A stretch of DNA of 64,000 nucleotides from contig BSBK01007858.1 in the NCBI GenBank assembly GCA_027943335.1, positions 807,501 to 871,500 of the forward strand, written 5' to 3'. Source of the stretch: Chamaecyparis obtusa (Eukaryota > Streptophyta > Pinopsida > Cupressales > Cupressaceae). The position numbers were made by a program, and so were the translations under genes. Below are positions 32,962 to 44,543 of this stretch, one piece after another. Every line of letters begins with the position of its first letter. Position 1 is the first letter of the stretch. The notes beneath the pieces are model-generated. The model worked only from the letters and a program-made list of their open reading frames with translations. It ran no database searches and was not told the DNA's origin.

Positions 32962-35900
32962 TGTTGGTACTAAAAAATACAACATGGGTTTTGAGTACCA
33001 TGTTAAAATTTTGCAATTTGAAGCCCTTTAAATCCTTTTCATGCATATGTCCCCAGCTGTCATTTTGAAGCTTATGAGGTGTTCTAGGTGTTGAACACAC
33101 TCAATTTAGTATATGCATGCATTCTATGATGTTACTTTATCATCCTGAATCATTTGGTGAAGTCCCATTTTGAGCAAGTGTCAAATTGCACAATTCTGTT
33201 TAAATGTCAAATCACTGTTAGAGGCCTTGTTTAGCTGATTATATCTTTCTCTTAGAGATTGATCATAATGTTCTAGTTGTGGCATAATATTGTAGACATG
33301 AGAATGAGTAATCATGCCAATTTTTAGCTCCCCATGTGCCCATTTAGTCACTTTTCTAGAGCCATTCCATTTGCAGATTGTCAACATTCTTTGAGTGTGC
33401 ATTGTTCAGATTTCCAGTCATGTTTTTTTAATCATAAATTAAAAAATAAAAATTGGGTTGGGCTGAATTTTACATATGTTTGAGATGGCTATGTTTTCAT
33501 TGTATAAATTTTTTTATAGAAAAACCCAGTTTGAAAATCAAAAGTTATGATCCTCTGAGTACTAGCAACCATAAAAAATCAGCAATGCTTCATAAAGTTT
33601 TATCCCACATTGCTCCAAATTTTGAAATTTGAAGTGTTTATATGGAATACTCCAAACATATGAAATAAATAAAATGAAAGAAGCCATGCCCAAGTTTGTG
33701 CGGTTGCCTTGATTTCCATGCCAGTGGGCCCAAAAGAAATTTTGCAAAAGGGACACATGTCACTTAGTCTCTAGATCTCACCAAAAAAAAAACTCATTCT
33801 AAGATTTGGAGACTTAGTCTCCAAATCTCTAAGTTGCCAGATCTCTAGATAATCATTTTGAGATTTGGAGACTAGTCTCCAAATTTCCAAATAGACTTAG
33901 TCTCCAAGTCTCTAGAAGGAAAAGGTTCATTATGAGATTTGGAGACTAGTCTCTAAATTTCCAAGTCTCTAGATCTCTAGATAATTATTCAGAGATCTAG
34001 AGACTAAAGTTAGTCTCCAAATTTCATAATGAAAAAAAGTTATCATGAGACTTGGAGACTTAGTCTCCAAATTTCCAAATAGCTATTTAGAAATCTAGAG
34101 ACTAAAGTTAGTCTCCAAATCTCATAAAGAAAGTAAAGAGAGGAAATTATTATGAGATTTGGAGACTAGTCTCCAAATTTCCAGATGACTATTCAGAGAT
34201 CTAGAGACTAAAAAGATTTCTCCAAGTCTCTAAATGAAACCATGGTTAAGGAAATGATTAAGAGACTTAGAAATTTATGTAGTCTCTAGATCTCCAAATA
34301 AGACTGAGGTTAAATGTGAGTTTATTTGAGCATCCAATGAAATGATGACAAGTGGCAAGTTCTGGTGGCATGTGCAGATTTTAAAGTTATAAAAGATTTA
34401 AAAAATCATAATGTTCAGACTTTGGAGAAATTTCAAAAAATTTTAATGACAGAGCTGTTCACGGAAAAATGCCTGGGAGATTCATTTTTTATCAGAATAT
34501 GACAGTATAATATGTTTTCAAAAACGCCAGAAGATGATAGATGCAATAATGGTAGTTAGAACTAGATCATATCAAGTTGCTGGAGCAGTGAGAGCTTTTA
34601 AATCCGTGACCAGATTTTGGGGAGATTTTTCTTCTTCCAAAATTGATTGATTTTGCAAATCCGGCAGAGGAATGATTCAAATTTTCAATGGATGAAAAGA
34701 TCAGAGGGTACAGAAGATTAAATTTCAAGGAAGAGTAAAGGACAAAGAAATCAGATTTCTAGTAGATGAGAAGATTTTATGAAAACAAGGACAGATGTTA
34801 TTAGATTTTGAAGATGCCCAAGAAGATTAGATTTCCAGAATAAAGAGAAAATTAAATGAGATTAGATTGCAAAATGGACAGGAGTTGGTCAAGTATAGAT
34901 TTTAGGGTTTCTTCTTCTTTTTATTCTCTTCTCTTCTTAGTTGTAAGGGTTCCTGTTCCTATTTTTGGAGGGTTCTTGTGACTGCTTTGTTGTGAGCATG
35001 TCCCTTGATGATGAATGTTGAATATCTTTTCTACAGAGCAGATTTTTCTTTCCTATGTCTAGGTCCCTGAACTTTAAAATTCTGTGTGTATTGAAATAGG
35101 ATTATGGTCAAAGAAATACATTGCAGTTTTTCTCAGATTCTGTTGTTGTCTTCTCATTTTTATGTTATACTCTTGTATGTTTTTATTTGTCATGCATGTA
35201 AAACATACCAGTTGCAAGGCGGCTTGTCTAATTATTTATGAGTTTCTTTCAAGGAAATAATTAAATTTTCATGAATAGTCTCAGAGAGTGAACATGATTA
35301 TCAAGATTTTGATGATAACAGTATAGGAGTGACAGAATGGTTTGTAAGACACTCTATTCAAACTGCAAGTAATCTACGAGGTATTTCACTGTATTTGTTT
35401 TGATCTCTTCCTGTGGATTTACATACAGTAACTATTTACCCAATGGAATAGGCACTGGCTAGATGTCTGTTGTGTAGTTATTTTTCTATCATCAAACACT
35501 AAATTTCATTACTATTTCATTTCAGTTTCTAAGTTTATGCACATTGTGAAAGGACTATATCCAGGTGATCCAGTTCATATTTGGTGATTCTTCAAAGAAA
35601 GCATCAGAGGTTAACCTTCCTTGAGTTGTACTCACAAAAAGAAGAAGGATTCACATCTTTATCCCATTGTTCATGCTATTACATTTGTAATTTTCCTTGT
35701 CATATTCTATAACAGGTTGTTCTCAGCTGTTTACAGAATCATCTTTCTTTGAAGTAGATTTGAGTAATACAATAGCATGACAGTGAAGACCAAATCTACT
35801 AATCAAAAGCTTACTTGAAATACAGTAACCTATTCATAGGCAATACCTACCTGAGTCTTGTGGAGATCAAAGCGGAAAGAAGATCTTATCCAATCCTCAT

Positions 35901-35994
35901 CAATTAGACTTTTATTGCAAAATTGGAGCCCTTTTTAACTGAGAATCAAGCCCATAATTTTCCAAGTTTGACTCTACAAGAAAAATCTCTAACA
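32962..35994 (+). mobile_element. Putative solo LTR or non-coding LTR element (3033 bp)
   Basis: Starts TGTTGGTACTAAAAAATAC and ends ATCTCTAACA, with a perfect 5-bp duplication CATTG (32957-32961, 35995-35999). It interrupts a hub repeat whose uninterrupted form is seen in other copies. No direct repeat of its own ends was found inside, and there is no Met-tRNA primer site and no pol, so a solo LTR is most likely. It holds the palindrome array at 33772-34315. Confidence 0.72.
33772..34315. repeat. Array of about ten TTTGGAGACTAGTCTCCAAA-type palindromes
   Basis: Perfect 20-bp palindromes TTTGGAGACTAGTCTCCAAA occur at about 33864 and 34158, the first extending to 22 bp. Variants with an inserted T (GAGACTTAGTCTC) or with GAGACTAAAGTTAGTCTC recur about every 45-60 bp, joined by AAATTTCC, TCTAGAT and AATCATT linkers. 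Each unit can form a hairpin or cruciform. Confidence 0.85.
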
Positions 35995-35999
35995 CATTG

Positions 36000-36275
36000 T
36001 TCAGGAGCTCACTGTTTAATAATGGTATTGTTTACATCTTTTCATTTGGAATGCTTGATGACCTACGAGCTTTGAGAGCTAGGGCATCATTTCTATTACC
36101 TTCAAGTCATTGTGTGAAGTGTTTGATCTCTCTTTATTTGTTTTGTTGTTGATATTCACTATGTGGTACTCCCCATTCATGATCATTTCATGAGGAAATG
36201 TCTTGATGGCTCACGAGCTACAAGCTAGGGCATCATACATTGTTCATGAGCTCACTATTTAATAATGACATTATT
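36000..36275 (+). repeat. Hub repeat, continuation and further copy
   Basis: Resumes with TTCAGGAGCTCACTGTTTAA after the insertion, then a further unit with the same word order, ending GAGCTCACTATTTAATAATG. Confidence 0.75.
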
Positions 36276-37341
36276 CATGAACTTGCTATTTAATATCTGG
36301 CTAGGCCATGTAAATGGTACCAGGCCAACCCAATCAGCCCAACAAAATGTGTCATGTTTATCTTTGTCAAATACACTCGTTCACCATTTTGTTCTTGTTC
36401 TTCACACAAATATTGCATCAAAAGTAATTGTAAAAAATGATTCAAAGAAAAAAGAAACAACTACAATAGATCAGACCCCAAAAGAATACAATCAAGGAGA
36501 AATAGTGCCCTAATCAGAGACAAAATGAACTCTTAATGTAAGCAAGCATGGAACCAAAGAGGGGAAAGTAAGGCACCAACTAGAATCAGGAAAATATAGC
36601 ATCTGAAATCATAGAGGACATTGACAGGACAAGGAGGTTAGCCCACACAAATTTCATACCTTTCCCATACAAGATCAACTGTAAAGATCTTAGCCTTCTT
36701 CTCCCCTGAATTCAAAATAAGAATAGTTAAAATTGAATGCTCTTAGTTTTTCTTCAAATCTATTTGAAACTCCTATGAATTCACTGTGCATCAGGTATGA
36801 AATATGAAGGAATGAATTTGAAATAAGAAATAAAAATCTTTCTATTTAAAAAATAGCATAATTAAGCCTCAAACAAAAAAAGTGCAAACTTATAAACTTA
36901 CAAGCTATATACACCACCCTAATCTGCTGAAAAGGTCTTAGCCTTCTTCTCCCTTGAAATCACAATAGGAACAAATAAAATACAATACTCTTAGTTTTTA
37001 TTCAAATCTATTTGAAACTCCTATCATCTCATTATCCAATAGTTAAACTAACCTATGACTTCAAAGGAGGAATTATGAAATATAGTTGTAGGTAGTTATC
37101 TCTTCTATAATGATGGAGGAGTCAAAGGTAATGATCAATAAGGTTGTTTCTATTATATAATACATTAATACACTTACTATTTTGAATTTGAGCTCGGACA
37201 TCATGCAATGTTATTGTTTTCATTGCATGCTTGCTTCTATTGTGCACCATATATTGTTTTATACACTGTTTATTTATTGAGACCGTGAGCTTGGCATTTG
37301 TAATATATTTTCTATTAGTGGATCAATTCTACCATGTTGTT
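36276..37341. other. Non-coding tract with internal duplications
   Basis: Bases 36690-36780 and 36930-37025 share TCTTAGCCTTCTTCTCCC and TCTTAGTTTTTnTTCAAATC. Bases 37065-37300 match 41704-41960 in direct orientation and 38340-38490 in inverted orientation. No credible protein. Confidence 0.55.
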
Positions 37342-37346
37342 GAGTC

Positions 37347-37483
37347 TATTGGAAAAATGGTCAGTGCTCCCCTTAGGATTCATGACATGGTTTAACCGCC
37401 TCCTGTGTCTCTATAAGTCTAGTGGTTGTATCAGGCATTAACAGGTTGATCTTTTGGTGCAATGACAACTACTACTTGTAACA
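37347..37483 (+). repeat. TRIM 5' LTR (137 bp)
   Basis: Runs from TATTGGAAAAATGGTCAGTG to CTACTTGTAACA. It aligns base for base, without gaps, with 37543-37679. Confidence 0.93.
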
Positions 37484-37485
37484 AG

Positions 37486-37497
37486 TGGTATCAGAGC
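37486..37497 (+). promoter_or_regulatory. TRIM primer-binding site
   Basis: TGGTATCAGAGC, a perfect complement of the plant initiator Met-tRNA 3' end, two bases after the LTR. Confidence 0.93.
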
Positions 37498-37529
37498 TTG
37501 GTCACAGGTTTGAATCCACTCGGGTAACA

Positions 37530-37542
37530 CTGAGGGGGAGAT
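37530..37542 (+). promoter_or_regulatory. TRIM polypurine tract
   Basis: CTGAGGGGGAGAT lies immediately before TGTTGG of the second LTR, a form common before plant LTRs. Confidence 0.88.
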
Positions 37543-37679
37543 TGTTGGAAAAATGGTCAGTGCTCCCCTCGAGATTTGTGACATGGTTTAACCGTCTCCT
37601 GTGTCTCTATAAGTCTAGTGGTTGTATTGGGCATTAACAGGTCGATCTTTTGGTGCAACAGCTAGTACTACTTGTAACA
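37543..37679 (+). repeat. TRIM 3' LTR (137 bp)
   Basis: Runs from TGTTGGAAAAATGGTCAGTG to CTACTTGTAACA, with canonical TG...CA ends, followed by GAGTC. Confidence 0.93.
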
Positions 37680-37684
37680 GAGTC

Positions 37685-37960
37685 TATGTATGGATTGAAT
37701 ATGCACATGCATAATTATAGATGAGGATCAGTAATAGGGTGCCAGACATTGCTTAGATCCTTTGGATCTAACCCCATCTTTTACTTCCTTGCAGGTTTTA
37801 GATCATACAAGTGCATACTGGATTGAACCCTGAGTCAACACTTCATTACTGCAGGCAATGTTTGGTACCTTCATTATTTATGTTCATCTACTTATGTATG
37901 TTTGCATATTCATTCATATTCTTCTGAAAGTTGGCTATTAGCGACCATATAGGACCATTT
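37685..37960 (+). repeat. Dispersed gene-like segment, copy 1
   Basis: Contains TAGATGAGGATCAGTAATAG, CTTTGGATCTAACCCCATC and a TTTCATATTCATTCATATTCTT-type tail. Direct copies occur at about 39640-39905, 42705-42960 and 50785-51045. A TTCCTTGCAGGTTTT stretch resembles a splice acceptor, so this may descend from a transcribed gene, but I see no conserved reading frame. Confidence 0.6.
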
Positions 37961-39639
37961 TTGATGAAATTTGGCATGAAATTTTATAATATAGTTTCTT
38001 AGCATTTGATCTTTATATGGCAGCCATGACTTGAGGTAGGCATTCGAGCTTTGTCTTCTCATTAACTCAATTTCATTTTGATGGTATTTTTTGATGGTAC
38101 TCCCCATTTATGATCATTTCATGAGGAAATGTCTTGATGGCTTGTGGCCTACAAGCTAGGGAATTATGCATTATTTATGAGCTCACTATTTGAGCACCTC
38201 ATGTCCCTATTTGATTGGCTGGTGCTCTGTTTGTTATATTGATGCTATTAGATCAAATAGGAACATTAGTAATAAAATAAGGACATCAGTAATAAAATAA
38301 TACACTTACTTTTTTGAATTTGAGCTCTGGCATCATGCAATGTTATTACTGTCAAAATAGTAAGTGTATTAATGTATGATCTAATAGCAACAACCTCATT
38401 GATCATTACATTTGACTCCTCCATCATTATAGAAGAGATAACTACCTACAACTATATTTCATAATTCATCCTTTGAAGTCATAGGTTAGTTTAAAATGGA
38501 GAGGGTTCTCGAAATGTCATAAGTAAAAACATTATACAATGGCATTTAGGTTAAGTACAATATGAATTCACATGCTTTTAATTATGTTATACTTTTGAAA
38601 TTATCACTCATTCATCATTTGACAATTCAAGATATATAAGTATTAGAATATAAACTATTGTAAAAGGAAGAAACACATATGTATCATCATTTAATACAAA
38701 ATATAAAAGTATCCCACAGACACACAATTGCTATTATAACAACCATCCTCTAATCCCATGGTGTACTAGTCTCAAGATAAGAAAAATTTACTTAAGCCAT
38801 CATATAAGTATCATCCTAAAGTTTAAATATACATTGACTATGGATATACAACACTGAGCCATAATAAATTACAGAATTTCACTGCAATTTTTATGTCCAC
38901 TTACAATCATCCTACTACTTACACTGCAATTTCTATGTCCACTGCCATTAAAATATATCACTCCTGTTATATAGGCATCCTTCTCATTAAGTGTTTTCAT
39001 TAAAATATATCACTCTTGTTATATAATGTATATGCATATTTGTTTAAAATGTCATACTTGTTGCTCTTAAATATTATTACCATTTCACTCAAATTTACAT
39101 GACATTAAAGTCAAGCCCAAAATGTATACATACGTGTAAGTATAGGAGAAGTTGGATTCTACAACTATTGAAAAATTTTTTTATATCAATAGCAGCTTAC
39201 GAGAAACTATACTTGTGCTTACCACACCATACCTTAACATCATAATGCTTATCATTTTCAAGCTTGAGCGAGGCTTCATACCACACATCGTCCATAGATT
39301 TGTACACAATGTTGATTTAGACTAGAGGAAAACTACATGTTTCATGTAAACATGGTTGAATGCAATCTTTTTTGTGCATTTTCAAGAGTTTTCCCACCAA
39401 TACAAGCATAAATAATGCATTGAACATAATCTACAAACATTGCATGGTATGAAGTCTTGCTGAAGCTTGAAATATATCACTCCTCATGTTATTGTTAAAA
39501 TTAAATTCAAATATTTCTCAAAAAATTTATTCTTGTAGAATTAAGATATCCTTATCTCAATAATAAAACAATCTTCCATCATATCTTTTGAACCACATTA
39601 ACACACACCCATGTTTTGTAGCATAGTTCATTTTAGAAG
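37961..39639. other. Non-coding repeat-derived sequence
   Basis: Bases 37980-38200 hold a partial hub repeat. At 38020-38040 is an uninterrupted, reverse-complement copy of the site where the solo LTR at 45547 inserted. Bases 38340-38490 are the inverted partner of 37065-37200. The rest is AT-rich without recognised features. Confidence 0.55.
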
Positions 39640-39905
39640 TGTATGGCTTGACTATGCACATACATAATTGTAGATGAGGATCAATAATAGGGTGCCAAAC
39701 ATTTCTTAGATCTTTTGGATCTAACCCCATCTTTTCCTTCTTTATAGGTTTTGGATCATACAAGAGCATACTAAATTAAACCCTGGGTAAACACTTCATT
39801 ACTTAAGGCAATGTTTGGTACCTTCATTATTTATGTTCATCCACTTATGTATGTTTTCATATTCATTCATATTCTTTTGAAAGTTGGATATTAGTGACCA
39901 TGTAG
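39640..39905 (+). repeat. Dispersed gene-like segment, copy 2
   Basis: Same word order as 37685-37960, including ATGAGGATCAATAATAGGG and TTTTGGATCATACAAGAGC. Also shares the GTATGGCTTGACTATGCAC upstream block with copies 3 and 4. Confidence 0.65.
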
Positions 39906-39946
39906 GACCATTCTTGATATTTTTGGGTTATTTGATGAAAACATGT

Positions 39947-40043
39947 AAATAGGGACATCAGTAATAAAATAGGAATATTTTAATCTTTACGAGATCAAAT
40001 TCAAAATAGTAAGTGTATTATTTTATTACTGATGTCCCTATTT
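39947..40043. repeat. Small foldback, perfect 25-bp arms
   Basis: Bases 39947-39971 are the exact reverse complement of 40019-40043, with a 47-base spacer. The arms contain AATAGGGACATCAGTAATAA. Related single arms occur at about 38265-38300 and 42060-42075. Confidence 0.8.
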
Positions 40044-40311
40044 GATGTGCCTATTTTATTACTAGTGTCCCTATTTTGAAGTGTTTGATCATTTCTATTA
40101 CCTTCAAGGCATTATGTGAAGTGTTTAATCTCTTTTTATTTGTTTTGTTGTGCAGATACCTTCTCTGATCAACTCTGATATGCACAGGTGATGAACATTC
40201 ATATTTTCTAAAGAAGTACTTTGAGCTTTCCTACAACTCATGTACTATTGTGAAAATTATCACAAGTCCATTTGTTGTAAGAAAGCTCATAGTACACATG
40301 TCTGGATGACA

Positions 40312-41398
40312 TTATTTACATCTTAGCATTTAGAATGCTTGATGACCCACGAGCTTTGAGAGCTAGGACAATGTTGCTATAATTACCTTCAAAGCATTGT
40401 GTGAAGTGTTTGATATCTTTTTATTTGTTTTGTTGTTGATATTCACTATGTTGTACTCCCTTTTTATGATCATTTCATGAGGAAATGTCTTCATGGTTTG
40501 CGGGCTGCAAGCTAGGGTATCATGCATTATTTATGAGCTCACTGTTTGAGCACCTCATGTCCCTATTTGATTGGTCGATGCTCTATTTTTTATATTGAGT
40601 TTACATCATATATTTAGTTTTAATAAATATCTTATAAAACAACATAAAAATAACCCAAAATACTTTTTCTTAATAAAATCTTAATAAAACAATATATTTA
40701 GTCTTAATAAAATCTTGTAAAACAACATATATTGTGTGAAGTGTTTGATCTCTCTTTATTTTTGTTGTTGTTGATATTCACTAGCTATGTGGTACTCCTT
40801 GTTTGTGATCATTTCATAAGGAAATGTCTTGATGGCTCGCAGGCTACAAGCTAGGGCATCATACATTATTCATGAGCTCATTATTTAATACTGACATTGT
40901 TTACATCTTTTTATTTGGAATGCTTGATGACCCACGAGCTTTGAGAGCTAGGGCATCATTGCTATTACCTTCAAGGCATTGTGTGAAGTGTTTGATCTCT
41001 CTTTATTTATTTTTCTATTGATATTCACTATGTGGTACTCCTCATTTATGATCATTTCATAAGGAAATGTCTTGATGGCTCGAGGGCTACAAGCTAGGGC
41101 ATCATACATTATTCATGAGCTCACTATTTAATACTGGCATTGTTTACATCTTTTCATTTGGAATGCTTGATGACTCGCAAGCTTTGAGAGATAGGGCATC
41201 ATTTCTATTACCTTCAAGGTATTGTGTAAAGTGTTTGATCTCTCTTTATTTGTTTTGTTGTTGATAACTATGTGGTACTCCCCGTTTATGATCATTTTAT
41301 GAGGAAATGTCTTGATGGCTCATGGGGTGCAAGCTAGGGCATCATGCATTATTTATAAAATCACTATTTGAGCACCTCATATTCCTATTTAATTGGCT
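40312..41398 (+). repeat. Hub repeat, four direct copies
   Basis: Units begin at about 40312, 40731 (partial), 40890 and 41135. Between the first two lies an AT-rich block of TTAATAAAATCTTnTAAAAC repeats (40600-40730) that reappears inverted at 41565-41690. Confidence 0.8.
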
Positions 41399-41557
41399 AG
41401 TGCTCAAACAGTGAGGTCATAAACAATGCATGATTCCTTAGCTTGTAGCCCACGAGCCATCAAGACATTTTCTCATGAAATGATTATAAATGCGGAGTAC
41501 CACATAGTGAATATCAACAACAAAACAAATAAAGAGAGATAAAATACTTCACACAAT
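41221..41557. repeat. Hub-repeat hairpin, arms about 155 bp, 24-base loop
   Basis: Left arm 41221-41375 ends TTTGAGCAC. Right arm 41400-41557 begins GTGCTCAAA. Each arm is one hub repeat, in opposite orientations. The loop is CTCATATTCCTATTTAATTG plus four bases. Confidence 0.85.
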
Positions 41558-42059
41558 GTATGTTATTTTATAAGATTTTATTAAGACTAAATATATTGTT
41601 TTATTAAGACAAAGTATTTTGGGTTAGTTTTATGTTGTTTTATAAGATTTTATTAAGACTAAATATATGATGTAAACTCATAATTATACTTGATATATAT
41701 ATACTTCAAATGAGGAATTATGAAATATAGTTGTAGGTAGTTATCTCTTCTATAATGATGGAGGAGTGAAAGGTAATGATTAATGAGGTTTCTGCTATTA
41801 GATCATACATTAATACACTTACTATTTTGAATTTGAGGTCGGACATCATGCAATGTTATTGTTGTCATTGCATGCTTGCTGCTGTTGTGCACCATATATT
41901 GTTTTATACATTGTTTATCTCATTGAGACTGTGAGCTTGACATTTGTAATGTATTTCATGTTATTTGATCAATGTCACCATGTTGTTGAGGCTATAGATG
42001 CATTGAATCACCACTACCATTCTATTTTGATAGCAACAATATAACAAAAAAAGTATCAT

Positions 42060-43726
42060 CCAATCAAATAGGGACATCATTAAGATATTTAATGTATTAT
42101 TACTTCATCATGATGATAAAAATTTCATTGGCTCAAAGCACATAGAATGTGGGTAGCTTCATTACTTCATTAGATCTATACTTTTGTTAATCTCACTAGC
42201 ATCATGCAACTTTTTTACTTATCCTATAAAATGAAGATTCAAATATACTCCATGCCATAGCATTAATGTATAGATGTTGTAGATTTGTGTACCTCTTTGT
42301 TTTGATGTAGCTTACTCACTGCATGCAATGGGGCTGCCAACCATGTTGTGATGTTATGATCTTTACTTGAAATCCATGATGTACTCCTCCCTTAATATGT
42401 AGAGTTGATTCTTTTCTCCTTTAATTTGATGATGATGTATGCCCCTTCCATTGCTTACTCATGCTTTCTCATGACTGCCTTGTGCTGATGGGCATGGTGT
42501 GTGACTATTGTGGGTTCATCATTTGAAAATGATGTCACAACAACACCAGATGAAACAACAACATCTGGTGTTGTTTTTCCACTGTTTGAATGTAGTCACA
42601 ATAGTGACTCACTGGGTGTTCATGTAGACATAAATGCAGCCATTTACTCTCTGCAACATTCTTCTGAGTGTACATGTCCTATAGGATGGTTTTTATTTCA
42701 GAAGTGTATGGCTTGACTATGCACATGCATAATTGTATATTAGGATCAGTAATAGGATGCCATTCATTGCTTAGATATTTTTTTATCTAACCCCCATCTC
42801 TCTTTTATTTGTAAGTTCTGGATCACATAGGAGCACACTAGATTCATACTCGGGTAAAAAATTTATCACTTCAAGAAATGTCTAGCACCCTTATTATTTA
42901 TGTTCATCCTCTTATGTATGCCTGTACTCTTGTATTTTCTTCTGAAAGTTATTTTTCGTGTATAGTATCTACAAGTTATTTTTCATATATATACATGTAA
43001 TATTTAGATGCAAAAATTTATTTTCCTTTACATGTATCTTTGCATGAAATGAACACTAATTAAACAAGATCATCTAATAATGCAAAATAGAGTACTGTAG
43101 TCACTCATCTAATAATTAGTTCCCCAAACCATTACTAAAGATTGAACATAAGTCTAAGTCCCCAAACCTAGTGTTCTATGTGTCCTTATTGCCTTTGTAA
43201 TTTTGGTTAAACTCCTATTGGATGCCCAAGCCTAGAGGCCAAGGAAAGTACCCAAGAGCACTTGAAAGAAAGATGAATGAAACCATTGTTCTTATGTGGG
43301 TAAACCCATATAAGTGTTCTTCCTTTGCATCATAACTCCTACTTGAGGATTCACAATCATGCATTTATATTCAAGACTTATTATTACCTTGGTCCTTTTG
43401 AATCTTAGGATGACATCTCAATTGGGAAAGGCAAACCAAAACCTTTCATAGACAAATAAAAACCAATGCATGTGGGTGCTTTTCTATTGTACAATTATAC
43501 TTATAAAATATATGTACGGTTATAAAATTTCATGTCTTAAAACTTTATAACATAGTTCCTCTTCATCAAAATAGAATGGAAGTGGTGATTCAATGCATCT
43601 ATCCACATTCTATGTACTTTGAGCCAATGAAATTTTTATCATCAAGATGAAGTAATAATGCATTAAATGTCTTACTGATGTCCCTATTTGATTGACTGGT
43701 GCTCTGTTTGTTATATTGCTTCTATA
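42060..43726. other. Palindrome centre with gene-like segments
   Basis: Contains segment copy 3 (about 42705-42960). Immediately upstream, 42430-42704 matches 50465-50785 and includes CAACATCTGGTGTTGTT, a perfect stem of CAACA...TGTTG type. A 71-codon plus ORF (42501-42716) is present but is not kept open in the second copy, so I do not call it a gene. Bases 43100-43560 show nothing recognised. Confidence 0.55.
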
Positions 43727-44203
43727 AAAATAGAATGCTAGTGGTGGTTCAATGCATCTATAGCCTCAACAACATGATAGCATTGATCCAATAATAGAAA
43801 ATAAATTTCAAATGTCAAGCTCACGGTCTCAATGAAATAAACAGTGTATAAAACAATATATGGTGTACAACAACAACAAGCATGCAATGACAACAATAAC
43901 ATTGCATGATGCCCGAACTCAAATTAAAAAAAGTAAGTGTATTAATATATGATCTAATACCAGCAACCTCATTAATCATTACCTTTCACTCCATCATTAT
44001 AGAAGAGATAACTACCTACAACTATATTTCATAATTCCTCCCTTGAAGTATATATATAAAGTATAATTATGAGTTTACATCATATATTTAGTCTTAATAA
44101 AATATTATAAAACAACATAAAACTAACCCAAAATACTTTGTCTTAATAAAATATTAATAAAATAATATATTTAGTCTTAATAAAATCTTATATAACAACA
44201 TAT

Positions 44204-44543
44204 ATTGTGTGAAGTGTTTGATCTCTCTTTATTTGTTTTATTGTTGATATTCACTATGTGGTACTCCCCGTTTATAATCATTTCATGAGGAAATATCTTG
44301 ATGGCTTTCAGGCTGAAAGCTAAGGCATCATGCATTGTTTATGAGCTCACTTTTTGAGCACTTCATGTCCCTATTTGATTGGTTGGTGCTCAAACAGTGA
44401 GCTCATAAACAATGCATGATGTCCTAGCTTACAACCCACGAACCATCAAGATATTTCCTCATGAAATGATCATAAATAGGGAGTACCACATAGTGAATAT
44501 CAATAACAAAATAAATAAAAAGAGATCAAATACTTCACACAAT
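44204..44543. repeat. Hub-repeat hairpin, 158-bp arms, 24-base loop
   Basis: Left arm 44204-44361 runs from ATTGTGTGAAGTGTTTGATC to TTTGAGCAC. Right arm 44386-44543 runs from GTGCTCAAACAGTGAGCTC to ACTTCACACAAT. The loop is TTCATGTCCCTATTTGATTG plus four bases. Arms are equal in length and highly similar. Confidence 0.88.

Larger units (their letters stand above)
37347..37679 (+). mobile_element. TRIM: 333-bp terminal-repeat retrotransposon in miniature
   Basis: Two 137-bp LTRs (37347-37483 and 37543-37679) flank a 59-bp interior. The interior consists of a Met-tRNA primer site, a short spacer and a polypurine tract. The 5-bp target duplication GAGTC is perfect (37342-37346 and 37680-37684). 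There is no coding capacity. The total size is close to the smallest plant TRIM/SMART elements. Fifteen or so differences between the LTRs, mostly transitions, indicate an old insertion. The first LTR starts TA instead of TG. Confidence 0.93.

Noticed and set aside
33772..34315. CRISPR-like array
   Set aside because: Repeats are imperfect palindromes with very short, related linkers in an LTR-like element of a plant genome, with no cas genes.
42501..42716. 71-codon ORF in the palindrome centre
   Set aside because: The homologous segment at 50465-50785 does not keep the frame open, and no domain is visible.
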